Below, piece by piece: positions 14,800-20,660 of a DNA stretch of 30,810 nucleotides. Both the position numbers and the translations under genes were made by a program. The stretch is from Lachnospiraceae bacterium (GTDB taxonomy: Bacteria > Bacillota_A > Clostridia > Lachnospirales > Lachnospiraceae). How positions within the stretch are numbered: the first letter of the stretch is position 1; the number at the start of each line of letters is the position of its first letter. Under the pieces are notes generated by a model, which was not told the origin of the DNA, did not search any database, and saw only the letters and a program-made list of their open reading frames with translations. The stretch covers positions 1 through 30,810 of the forward strand of contig JAGATU010000012.1 in NCBI GenBank assembly GCA_017621115.1. The letters are read 5' to 3'.

Positions 14800-15897
14800 T
14801 TATTCTGCTTCCGTAACAGTCTCTGCCGGAGCTTCTTCCGGTGAAAGAGCTGTTATATTCGCATTGCTGATAATGAAACTGAGAACCTTTGCTGTTAATA
14901 AATAATCACGGTATTCTTCTACATTCTCATTTTCTTTATAATCATCTGCTGATAAGTAACCGAAGTTCGCATAATTATCCTGAATATTCTGTTCCAGTTC
15001 TTCATCGGTTACAGAAATATTCTCCTTGTCAGCGATTACCTTACATACCAATACTTCTTTGGTTGAATCGATTGCACCTACAAGTACATTTTCTTCAAAT
15101 TCTTCCATTGTCATATCGGAGGACTTTACATACGTTTCTACATCCATTCCATAATTTGCCGCAACCATTTCGAAATTTGAATGAATCTGTTCTTTGTAAG
15201 ACTCTACCAAATTATTTGGTAATTCATCCGCAAATACACATTCTGCCAAAAGCTTATCGATAATCTGTCTCTGTAATTCTTCCTCGTAAGTAACAAGTGC
15301 ATCTTCTTCTAAAGCAACAATAACGGTATTCCTGAATTCTTCTACACTGGCGCTGCCAAACTGTGCTACAAATTCATCATTGAGTTCTGCAGGTTCAGAT
15401 CCTGTAATACTATTAATGGTTACTGTAAACACTACATCCTGACCGGCAAGATCTTCACTATGATAATTCTCCGGGAATGTCAGCTCTACATCCCTTGTCT
15501 CTCCAATATTGGCACCTACAAGACCATCCTCAAATCCGGGAACAAACATACCGGAACCGATTATTAAATCATAACCCTGTGCAGTACCTCCTTCAAAAGC
15601 AACACCATTCATGTCTTTTCCAACATAATCAATATTGGCTGTATCGCCAACCTGAACAGCACGATCTGTTACCGGAACGGACACCGGATACTGCGCCAAC
15701 ATAAACTCGATATATGAATCAACATATTCATCCGTTATCTCCTGCTTATGTGCGCTCAGTTCCATCCCTTTATACTCAAAAAGAGTGGTAACATACTTCT
15801 GGGCATCAATCTTATCCAAATCAACTGATTTACCGCAACCGGAAATCAAAGATGCCATCATGGCCACTGCCATTAATATCGCTAATACTCGTTTCAT
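14800..15897 (-). CDS. Lipoprotein with FKBP and trigger-factor C-terminal-like domains (peptidyl-prolyl isomerase)
   Basis: The protein (365 residues from the ATG at 15897) begins with a lipoprotein signal peptide ending in the lipobox SLISGC (cysteine near residue 21). It then has a FKBP-type isomerase domain (about 75-165: VGDTANIDYVGKDMNGVAFE, GSGMFVPGFEDGLVGANIGE) and a helical C-terminal region similar to the SurA-like domain of trigger factor. The N-terminal ribosome-binding domain of cytoplasmic trigger factor is replaced by the lipid anchor, so it probably assists folding of exported proteins at the outer face of the membrane. A TTG at 15903 is an alternative start (AAAGG, 6 bases upstream). 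The gene ends at a strong terminator; the intergenic region ahead holds repeated AATACGCA elements. Confidence 0.85.
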   Translation of the reverse strand: MKRVLAILMAVAMMASLISGCGKSVDLDKIDAQKYVTTLFEYKGMELSAHKQEITDEYVDSYIEFMLAQYPVSVPVTDRAVQVGDTANIDYVGKDMNGVAFEGGTAQGYDLIIGSGMFVPGFEDGLVGANIGETRDVELTFPENYHSEDLAGQDVVFTVTINSITGSEPAELNDEFVAQFGSASVEEFRNTVIVALEEDALVTYEEELQRQIIDKLLAECVFADELPNNLVESYKEQIHSNFEMVAANYGMDVETYVKSSDMTMEEFEENVLVGAIDSTKEVLVCKVIADKENISVTDEELEQNIQDNYANFGYLSADDYKENENVEEYRDYLLTAKVLSFIISNANITALSPEEAPAETVTEAE

Positions 15898-15928
15898 TTT
15901 CAATCCAAACCTTTCTATATTTCCAAAA

Positions 15929-16035
15929 AATACGCATAAATACGCAACATCTCATTTATACCACATTTTCTTACATGATAAAACCCCAAAATAAAATTTC
16001 ACATATTTTTCATAATTTCTTTCATGTTGCGTATT
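15929..16035. repeat. Three AATACGCA elements in the divergent promoter region
   Basis: AATACGCA occurs at 15929-15936 and 15939-15946 (direct, 10-bp period) and inverted as TGCGTATT at 16028-16035. The second and third copies extend to a 12-bp inverted repeat (AATACGCAACAT at 15939-15950; ATGTTGCGTATT at 16024-16035). They overlap the start region of the trigger-factor-like gene and the -35 of the gene at 16089. Confidence 0.6.
15955..15960 (-). promoter_or_regulatory. Extended -10 element for the trigger-factor-like gene
   Basis: The minus strand reads TGG directly followed by TATAAA (15960-15955), an extended -10 with a weak TTTTAT -35 upstream at 17 bases. Transcription would start near the AATACGCA repeat. 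Confidence 0.45.
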
Positions 16036-16055
16036 GGGAAAAAAAATGGTAGAAT
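16027..16055 (+). promoter_or_regulatory. Promoter of the gene at 16089
   Basis: TTGCGT (16027-16032), a 17-base spacer and TAGAAT (16050-16055). The -35 overlaps one of the TGCGTATT elements. Confidence 0.65.
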
Positions 16056-16088
16056 TGTCCTGTTATTATATTGTAAGGAGGAGTAATC

Positions 16089-16565
16089 ATGAGTACAGTT
16101 ACAATTGTATTATTGGTTATCTTGGCCGTTTTACTTGTTGCCGTTATTGCACTTTATTTCGTAGGTAAGAAGGCTCAGAAGAGACAGGCTGAACAGCAGG
16201 AACAGATGGAAGCTATGAAGCAGACTGTTTCCATGTTGATTATTGATAAGAAGCGTATGAAACTCAAAGAATCCGGACTTCCGCAGGCAGTTATCGAGCA
16301 GGCACCCCGCCTGATGCGTGGCTCCAAGCTTCCGATTGTTAAGGTTAAAGTAGGTCCACAGGTTATGTCTTTGGTATGTGATGAGAAGATTTACGACCAG
16401 GTTCCGGTTAAGAAGGAAGTAAAAGCTACCGTTAGCGGTATCTACATTACATCCGTTAAGGGCTTGCATGGTAAGCAGGCCGTTGTAGAGCAGAAAAAGA
16501 AAGGCTTCTTTAAGCGAGCACTCGAAACTGCCCAGGAAAAAGCAGGCGCTAAGCCGGTTAAATAA
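16089..16565 (+). CDS. Conserved-looking membrane-anchored protein of unknown function
   Basis: This 158-residue protein is not a family I recognise. It has one N-terminal transmembrane helix (TVTIVLLVILAVLLVAVIAL, residues 3-22), a charged helix rich in K, Q and E (about 27-50), then a small basic domain (about 55-130: GSKLPIVKVKVGPQVMSLVC, KATVSGIYITSVKGL) and a lysine-rich tail. The soluble part should face the cytoplasm by the positive-inside rule. An AAGGAGG site lies 6 bases before the ATG, and it has its own strong promoter and terminator, pointing to steady expression as a single gene. The predicted pI is high. Partnership with the divergent lipoprotein chaperone gene is possible but unproven. 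Confidence 0.8.
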   Translation: MSTVTIVLLVILAVLLVAVIALYFVGKKAQKRQAEQQEQMEAMKQTVSMLIIDKKRMKLKESGLPQAVIEQAPRLMRGSKLPIVKVKVGPQVMSLVCDEKIYDQVPVKKEVKATVSGIYITSVKGLHGKQAVVEQKKKGFFKRALETAQEKAGAKPVK

Positions 16566-16592
16566 AAAAAGCAGCGTAAGCTGCTTTTTTTA
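16564..16592. terminator. Bidirectional terminator with GTAA tetraloop
   Basis: AGCAGC (16570-16575) and GCTGCT (16580-16585) pair around a GTAA loop and are flanked by seven A and seven T, serving the convergent genes at 16565 and 16593. Confidence 0.88.
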
Positions 16593-17021
16593 TTAGCTTG
16601 GCAGAGCCGAAACTTCTATCGAAATCTTACAATCTGCGAGGAATTCGTAATTGATGTCAAGGGCGTAGTCTACTTTGATATCCATCTTCAGTTCTGACAT
16701 ATCAAGAGCAATTCGCTGTGTATCAATCCCTATTACGAGATTTCCAAACGGAGTCGCATAGTTAGTCATATTTTTTTCGTTCCTGGTAAATGTTAATGTA
16801 GTATTTACAGGACCTTTTTTAGCCACCTGAACCTCATCCTCTTTAAACTTGATGCGATTCTTAATAATATCCGATGATCCTTCCACAGGTTCATCGTACA
16901 GCAGGTAGTGTGAACCGTTGCGTTCATAATATTGCCCACGCTGGATTACTTCTATTTCTTCCGGGTCCGTTGCGCCCTCAAACTGCATGCCCTTAATGGC
17001 AATCAGCACATCTTTTGTCAT
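16593..17021 (-). CDS. DUF1934 (YwiB-like) protein
   Basis: The 142-residue protein matches the DUF1934/YwiB family, a small lipocalin-like beta-barrel protein of unknown function in Firmicutes. Typical features are the DVLIAIKGMQ start, HYLLYDEPVEG, VNTTLTFTRNEKNMTNY, PFGNLVIGIDTQRI and LDINYEFLADCKISIEV near the end. The stop of murI and the start of this gene are separated by 3 bases and share a GAGGAG ribosome binding site in the last murI codons. In other Firmicutes the family also appears near argS or murI-type genes, to my recollection. No enzyme function is claimed. Confidence 0.85.
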   Translation of the reverse strand: MTKDVLIAIKGMQFEGATDPEEIEVIQRGQYYERNGSHYLLYDEPVEGSSDIIKNRIKFKEDEVQVAKKGPVNTTLTFTRNEKNMTNYATPFGNLVIGIDTQRIALDMSELKMDIKVDYALDINYEFLADCKISIEVSALPS

Positions 17022-17024
17022 AAA

Positions 17025-17876
17025 TTAATACTCCTCAATATGTATTACTTTAGCGGATAATATTCCGTATTTAATGATGGAATTGGCAAACGCCTTAAAT
17101 TTATCCGCTCCGTCCGATACAAAAAACTGGTACTGATTGGTTCCAAGCCGGTTGGTTGACGGATTAAGCAATCCTTCACGTTCCAAAAGAGCACGCAACT
17201 CCACCGCTGTTTCATAGGCCGGATTTACAAGTGTTACTTTTTCACCCATAATCCGTCCTAACGTGGAGCGGATTAACGGATAATGGGTACAGCCCAGAAT
17301 TAATGTATCTATATCCAAATCTTTTAATTCATTCAGGTATCTGGTCGCTATTTCATCCGTTACCGGATCTTCCAGTAATCCTTCCTCTACAAGCGGAACA
17401 AATAAAGGACAAGCCTTTCCGATTACCCGGATATCTTTGTCGATACCTTCTATGTATTCCGCATAAATACGGCTCTGGATGGTTCCTGCCGTTGCAATAA
17501 CACCCACTCTTTTATTGCGGGTAGCCTCTGCCGCCACTTTAGCTCCGGGCTTTACCACACCGATTATCGGAATCTCCAGTTCTTTCTCAATTTCATCCAA
17601 CGCATACGCACTGGCCGTATTACATGCCACAACAATCGCCTTCACATTCTGCGTTTTCAGAAAACGGATAATCTGCTTGGAGTATTTGGTAATGGTTTCT
17701 TTTGATTTATTACCATATGGCACACGTGCCGTATCTCCAAAATATACCAACCGCTCATTCGGAATCTGTCGCATAATCTCTCTTGCGACAGTCAATCCGC
17801 CCACACCGGAATCAAATATTCCGATTGGTGCAGACGGGTCGATATTTCCATTCAATATCAGTTCCTGTTTTTCCAT
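17025..17876 (-). CDS. murI: Glutamate racemase
   Basis: The 283-residue enzyme interconverts L- and D-glutamate to supply D-Glu for peptidoglycan. Motifs: GIFDSGVGGLTVAREI (about residues 19-34), YFGDTARVPYG, the first catalytic cysteine in VACNTASAYA, and the second in ILGCTHYPLIR. Length is close to the family's usual 265-285. AAGGA lies about 9 bases before the ATG. The gene starts 19 bases inside the preceding small exported-protein gene, so translation is likely coupled. Confidence 0.97.
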   Translation of the reverse strand: MEKQELILNGNIDPSAPIGIFDSGVGGLTVAREIMRQIPNERLVYFGDTARVPYGNKSKETITKYSKQIIRFLKTQNVKAIVVACNTASAYALDEIEKELEIPIIGVVKPGAKVAAEATRNKRVGVIATAGTIQSRIYAEYIEGIDKDIRVIGKACPLFVPLVEEGLLEDPVTDEIATRYLNELKDLDIDTLILGCTHYPLIRSTLGRIMGEKVTLVNPAYETAVELRALLEREGLLNPSTNRLGTNQYQFFVSDGADKFKAFANSIIKYGILSAKVIHIEEY

Positions 17877-18127
17877 CTCACAATTCCTTCTTCTTCCAGC
17901 ATCTGCAGTACTTTTGAAGACACCCGGATATTTTCCGGTGTTTCGTACAACAGCTCTGTTAAGTCCTCCATGGCAAGTTCACCATGACATGATTCACACA
18001 CCTGTTTCGGACTTTTTTCTGCTATATATTCATATGTATCCGGTAGCAGAATATATTCCGGGTACAAAATACCAAACATTGCCACGCTCATTGCCGCCAT
18101 AAATAAAGATAACATCCGTTTTTTCAT
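17858..18127 (-). CDS. Small exported or membrane-anchored CxxCH protein
   Basis: The 89-residue protein is not a family I recognise. It has an N-terminal signal or anchor (KKRMLSLFMAAMSVAMFGIL, residues 2-21), a single CESCHG motif at about 43-48, and a C-terminal half that looks like a small helical (possibly winged-helix-like) domain (LTELLYETPENIRVSSKVLQML, then EGIVRWKNRN). CxxCH is the heme attachment motif of c-type cytochromes, but it also occurs in metal-binding proteins; nothing else here speaks for heme. AAAGGAGG lies 5 bases before the ATG. It overlaps the murI start by 19 bases and follows the gntR stop by 52 bases without a terminator, so it is probably within one long transcript. 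Confidence 0.75.
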   Translation of the reverse strand: MKKRMLSLFMAAMSVAMFGILYPEYILLPDTYEYIAEKSPKQVCESCHGELAMEDLTELLYETPENIRVSSKVLQMLEEEGIVRWKNRN

Positions 18128-18179
18128 ATCTGCCTCCTTTTATAAAGGGAGTATTGACACAAAAAGAACGGGCTATACA

Positions 18180-18857
18180 TTATCTTTTTTCTAAACGGAT
18201 CTGACGGATAATCGAATTTTCCTGATTCTCAATATGTTTACGGATGGCTTCCTTGGCACCTTCCACATCTCGTTTTTCAATGCTTTCACAAATCAAACAA
18301 TGCTCTTTGACAAGCATCTGATGCTGTGATTCATCCTTAATATATTCAAAACGGTAACGGTACATCTGTTCCGCCAGATTGTTAATCATCTGTGTCAGTC
18401 TCGGATTACCCGCAGCTTTAAAAATGATATCGTGAAATGCCACATCTGCTTTTGCAATCACATGAACATCCTTTGTATTTGTCGCCTTTTCAAATTCCCT
18501 ACAGGCTTCCCTAAGTTCTTCCACTGCCTCTGTTGTAATTCTTTCACAGGCAAGTTCTACTGCAAGTACATCCAATGCACAACGCACCTCCAATACATCC
18601 GACATACTCTTTTCCGTAATCTGGGCTACCTGCGCACCGCGTCTTGGAACCATGATAACCAAGCCTTCCAGTTCCAGCATACGGATTGCCTCTCTGATTG
18701 GTGTACGGCTCACGCCCAATTTATTGGCAAGATGAATCTCCAAAAGTCTTTCACCGGGTTTCATTTCTCCGGTTAAAATTGCCTGACGCAATGTACGGAA
18801 TACTACGTCACGAAGCGGCAAAAAATCATCCATCATAGTCGTCTTAAAATCACCCAT
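18180..18857 (-). CDS. GntR-family regulator, FadR/FCD subfamily
   Basis: The 225-residue protein has an N-terminal winged helix (about residues 12-80: LRDVVFRTLRQAILTGEMKP, KLGVSRTPIREAIRMLELEG, RRGAQVAQI) and an all-helical FCD effector domain (about 90-215). Histidines in ADVAFHDIIFKAAGNPRLTQ, KEHCLICESI and AIRKHIENQ fit the metal-binding triad of FCD domains, whose ligands are usually organic acids. AGGAGG lies 6 bases before the ATG. It follows ispE by 11 bases. A perfect TTGTATACAA-centred palindrome at the ispE promoter fits the FadR-type operator pattern and suggests that the operon is autoregulated. The effector is unknown. Confidence 0.92.
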   Translation of the reverse strand: MGDFKTTMMDDFLPLRDVVFRTLRQAILTGEMKPGERLLEIHLANKLGVSRTPIREAIRMLELEGLVIMVPRRGAQVAQITEKSMSDVLEVRCALDVLAVELACERITTEAVEELREACREFEKATNTKDVHVIAKADVAFHDIIFKAAGNPRLTQMINNLAEQMYRYRFEYIKDESQHQMLVKEHCLICESIEKRDVEGAKEAIRKHIENQENSIIRQIRLEKR

Positions 18858-18868
18858 ACTAACCCTCC

Positions 18869-19750
18869 TTAGTAAAAAACACCTGTCTCTTTTGCAAAAG
18901 TAGTAACAAATCCCTGTTTTACCAAACCTGTCTTCTCTAATTCCTTTAATGCTTTATCGGCCTTTTCCTTCTCAATAAAAATACCGAACACTGTCGGTCC
19001 GCTACCGCTCATCAGTGCATTTTCCGCGCCGTTTTCAAGCAGGCACTCTTTCATTGTGGCAATCTCCGGATATTTTTTGACGGTCACGGTCTCTAAAACA
19101 TTTCCCATCGTATCCGTCACGCCCTTTAAACTTCCGTTTTTGATTGCTTCCACCATTCCGTCCATGTCCGGATGCTCACTAACCGTTTCAATATGAAGAT
19201 TCTCATATACGTATTTTGTGGAAACACCTATCGGCGGCTTCGCAATCACTATATAACAATCCGGTGCATCCGGAAGTTTAGTCAGAATCTCACCGATTCC
19301 TTCCGATAAACATGTCCCGCCATAAATGCAATACGGAACGTCTGCGCCGATTTTCACTCCGATTTGCGCCAATTCCTCTTTCGTATATCCAAACCCAAAC
19401 AATTCATTCAGTGCAAGAAGTGTTGCTGCTGCGTCCGTACTCCCTCCTGCCATTCCTGCCGCAATCGGAATATTCTTATCCAAATGGATGGACACTCCAT
19501 ATCTCTCACCGGCCTTATCAAAAATAAGACTTGCGGCTTTATATATCAGATTATCCTCATTTAAAGGAAGTTCCCCTATATTGGAAGTAATACGGATATC
19601 TTTACCTTCTTCCTTATTAATTGTCAACTCATCAAACAAATCAACGGTCTGCATCACCATCTTCACATCATGGTATCCGTTCTCGCGGCGTCTTAGGACA
19701 TCCAGGCCCAAGTTCACCTTAGCCATCGCTTTGATTTTTACCTGATTCAC
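18869..19750 (-). CDS. ispE: 4-diphosphocytidyl-2-C-methyl-D-erythritol kinase
   Basis: The 293-residue GHMP kinase phosphorylates CDP-methylerythritol in the MEP pathway of isoprenoid synthesis, which feeds undecaprenyl phosphate. Motifs: KAMAKVNLGLDVLRRRENGYHDV near the N-terminus, the ATP loop IPIAAGMAGGSTDAAATLLA, GADVPYCIYGG, and the C-terminal LMSGSGPTVFGIF. The GTG at 19750 has GGAGGA 6 bases upstream and is preferred to the in-frame GTG at 19771. It is the first gene of a likely five-gene run (ispE, gntR, CxxCH protein, murI, DUF1934), so isoprenoid carrier and D-glutamate supply may be co-regulated. Confidence 0.96.
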   Translation of the reverse strand: MNQVKIKAMAKVNLGLDVLRRRENGYHDVKMVMQTVDLFDELTINKEEGKDIRITSNIGELPLNEDNLIYKAASLIFDKAGERYGVSIHLDKNIPIAAGMAGGSTDAAATLLALNELFGFGYTKEELAQIGVKIGADVPYCIYGGTCLSEGIGEILTKLPDAPDCYIVIAKPPIGVSTKYVYENLHIETVSEHPDMDGMVEAIKNGSLKGVTDTMGNVLETVTVKKYPEIATMKECLLENGAENALMSGSGPTVFGIFIEKEKADKALKELEKTGLVKQGFVTTFAKETGVFY

Positions 19751-19769
19751 AGAATCTCCTCCGGATTGC

Positions 19770-19811
19770 ACATTGTATACAATGTTTAATTGTTCCTAAT
19801 TATATACAATT
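19770..19811 (-). promoter_or_regulatory. Two FadR/GntR-type operators at the ispE promoter
   Basis: A perfect 16-bp palindrome ACATTGTATACAATGT covers 19770-19785, and a second box with one mismatch (AATTATATACAATT) covers 19798-19811 over the -10. Both contain the TNGTNNNACNA-like core typical of FadR-subfamily operators, and a FadR-type gene is the second gene of the operon. Confidence 0.65.
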
Positions 19812-19827
19812 TCTCAAAAAAAAGCAA
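19799..19827 (-). promoter_or_regulatory. Promoter of ispE
   Basis: The minus strand reads TTGCTT (19827-19822), a 17-base spacer and TATAAT (19804-19799). Transcription would start near 19792, between the two GntR-type boxes. Confidence 0.75.
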
Positions 19828-19837
19828 TCCTATCTAT

Positions 19838-19864
19838 TAACATATGAAAAAGATTTGCCGATAT
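19838..19864 (+). promoter_or_regulatory. Sigma-D (FliA-type) promoter
   Basis: TAAC (19838-19841), 15 bases, and GCCGATAT (19857-19864) fit the flagellar sigma factor consensus TAAA-N15-GCCGATAA with few mismatches. It drives the gene at 19943. Confidence 0.78.
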
Positions 19865-19884
19865 AGAAGATACAAGGTATACTC

Positions 19885-19936
19885 TCATTACACGGAAGTA
19901 ATGATATAGCAATGTTTCCATACGGAAACGGAAAGG
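19885..19936 (+). promoter_or_regulatory. CsrA-like leader with three ACGGAA sites
   Basis: A 7-bp stem (TCATTAC/GTAATGA, 19885-19904) presents the hexaloop ACGGAA (19892-19897), matching the known high-affinity CsrA loop ANGGAN. Two further ACGGAA copies follow at 19922-19927 and 19928-19933; the last overlaps the GGAAAGG ribosome binding site. A second hairpin, GTTTCC/GGAAAC, covers 19914-19929. Confidence 0.65.
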
Positions 19937-19942
19937 TAAGGT

Positions 19943-20560
19943 ATGAACATGAATGTAAACGGAATTACTTCTAGCACACCGGTTTACAGCACTACAACTG
20001 CTGCACAGACTACTGTTGCAAGCGAACAGAAAGTTGCTGCAAACAACACTACTAATGAATCCGGTGTTGTATATGAACCATCTAAGCAGACAGCATCTGC
20101 TAAGAAGACATATACTCCTAACACCGCAGTAATTAATCAGTTAAAGGCTGATGCAGAAGCACGTACAGCTCAACTCAGAAGTTTAGTTGAGAAATTAATG
20201 GCCGGACAAGGTAATGCAATCGGAACGGCTGATGATACCAGCATCTGGAGTTTCTTACGTACCGGTAATTTTACCGTAGATGCGGCTACCAGAGCACAGA
20301 CTCAGGCAGATATTGCAGAAGACGGATATTGGGGTGTCGAACAGACTTCTTCCCGCATCCTTGATTTTGCTAAGGCGTTAACAGGCGGTGACCCTGACAA
20401 GATTGAAGAAATGCGTGAAGCATTTGAAAAAGGATTCAAGCAGGCTACCGAAGCTTGGGGCGACAAACTTCCTGATATTTCCCAGAGAACTTATGACGCT
20501 ACCATGAAGAAATTTGATGACTGGGCTGCTGAAGCACAGAAAATGGCTGAAACAGTATAA
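19943..20560 (+). CDS. Protein of unknown function in the sigma-D (motility) regulon
   Basis: This 205-residue protein is not a family I recognise. The N-terminal third (about residues 1-55) is low-complexity, rich in T, S, A, V and N, and probably unfolded (MNVNGITSSTPVYSTTTAAQ). It is followed by a helical domain (about 60-205) with TAQLRSLVEKLMAGQG, EDGYWGVEQTSSRILDFAKA and a C-terminal KKFDDWAAEAQKMAETV. There is no signal peptide and no cysteine. The N-terminus resembles exported flagellar-type proteins only in composition. A sigma-D promoter and a leader with three CsrA-like sites precede it, which places it with late flagellar genes. A GGAAAGG site is 6 bases before the ATG; a second ATG follows at 19949. 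It has its own terminator. Confidence 0.8.
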   Translation: MNMNVNGITSSTPVYSTTTAAQTTVASEQKVAANNTTNESGVVYEPSKQTASAKKTYTPNTAVINQLKADAEARTAQLRSLVEKLMAGQGNAIGTADDTSIWSFLRTGNFTVDAATRAQTQADIAEDGYWGVEQTSSRILDFAKALTGGDPDKIEEMREAFEKGFKQATEAWGDKLPDISQRTYDATMKKFDDWAAEAQKMAETV

Positions 20561-20573
20561 GATTTTCCATAAC

Positions 20574-20608
20574 AAGGACCTCTGCCGCAAGGCGGAGGTC
20601 CTTTTATT
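20574..20608 (+). terminator. Terminator of the sigma-D gene
   Basis: A 13-bp stem (20574-20586 with 20591-20603, one T-G pair) closes a GCAA tetraloop and is followed by TTTTATTT. AAGG on the other side gives little termination for the minus strand. Confidence 0.9.
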
Positions 20609-20660
20609 TCTGCTATTCGCATCGTCTATAATTCCAGTTTATTAATTCGCCATTTAATTT

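Noticed and set aside
14302..14844. A 180-residue Ser-rich plus-strand ORF opposite the coiled-coil of the NlpC/P60 protein
   Set aside because: Its Ser/Phe runs mirror the Glu/Lys codons of the coiled coil on the other strand, and it has no ribosome binding site.
17479..18102. A 207-residue plus-strand ORF over murI and the small CxxCH gene
   Set aside because: It is antisense to genes with clear motifs and ribosome binding sites and shows a composition unlike a real protein.
18154..18179. TTGACA and TATACA on the plus strand as a promoter
   Set aside because: The spacer is only 14 bases and there is no plus-strand gene downstream; it lies between minus-strand genes.
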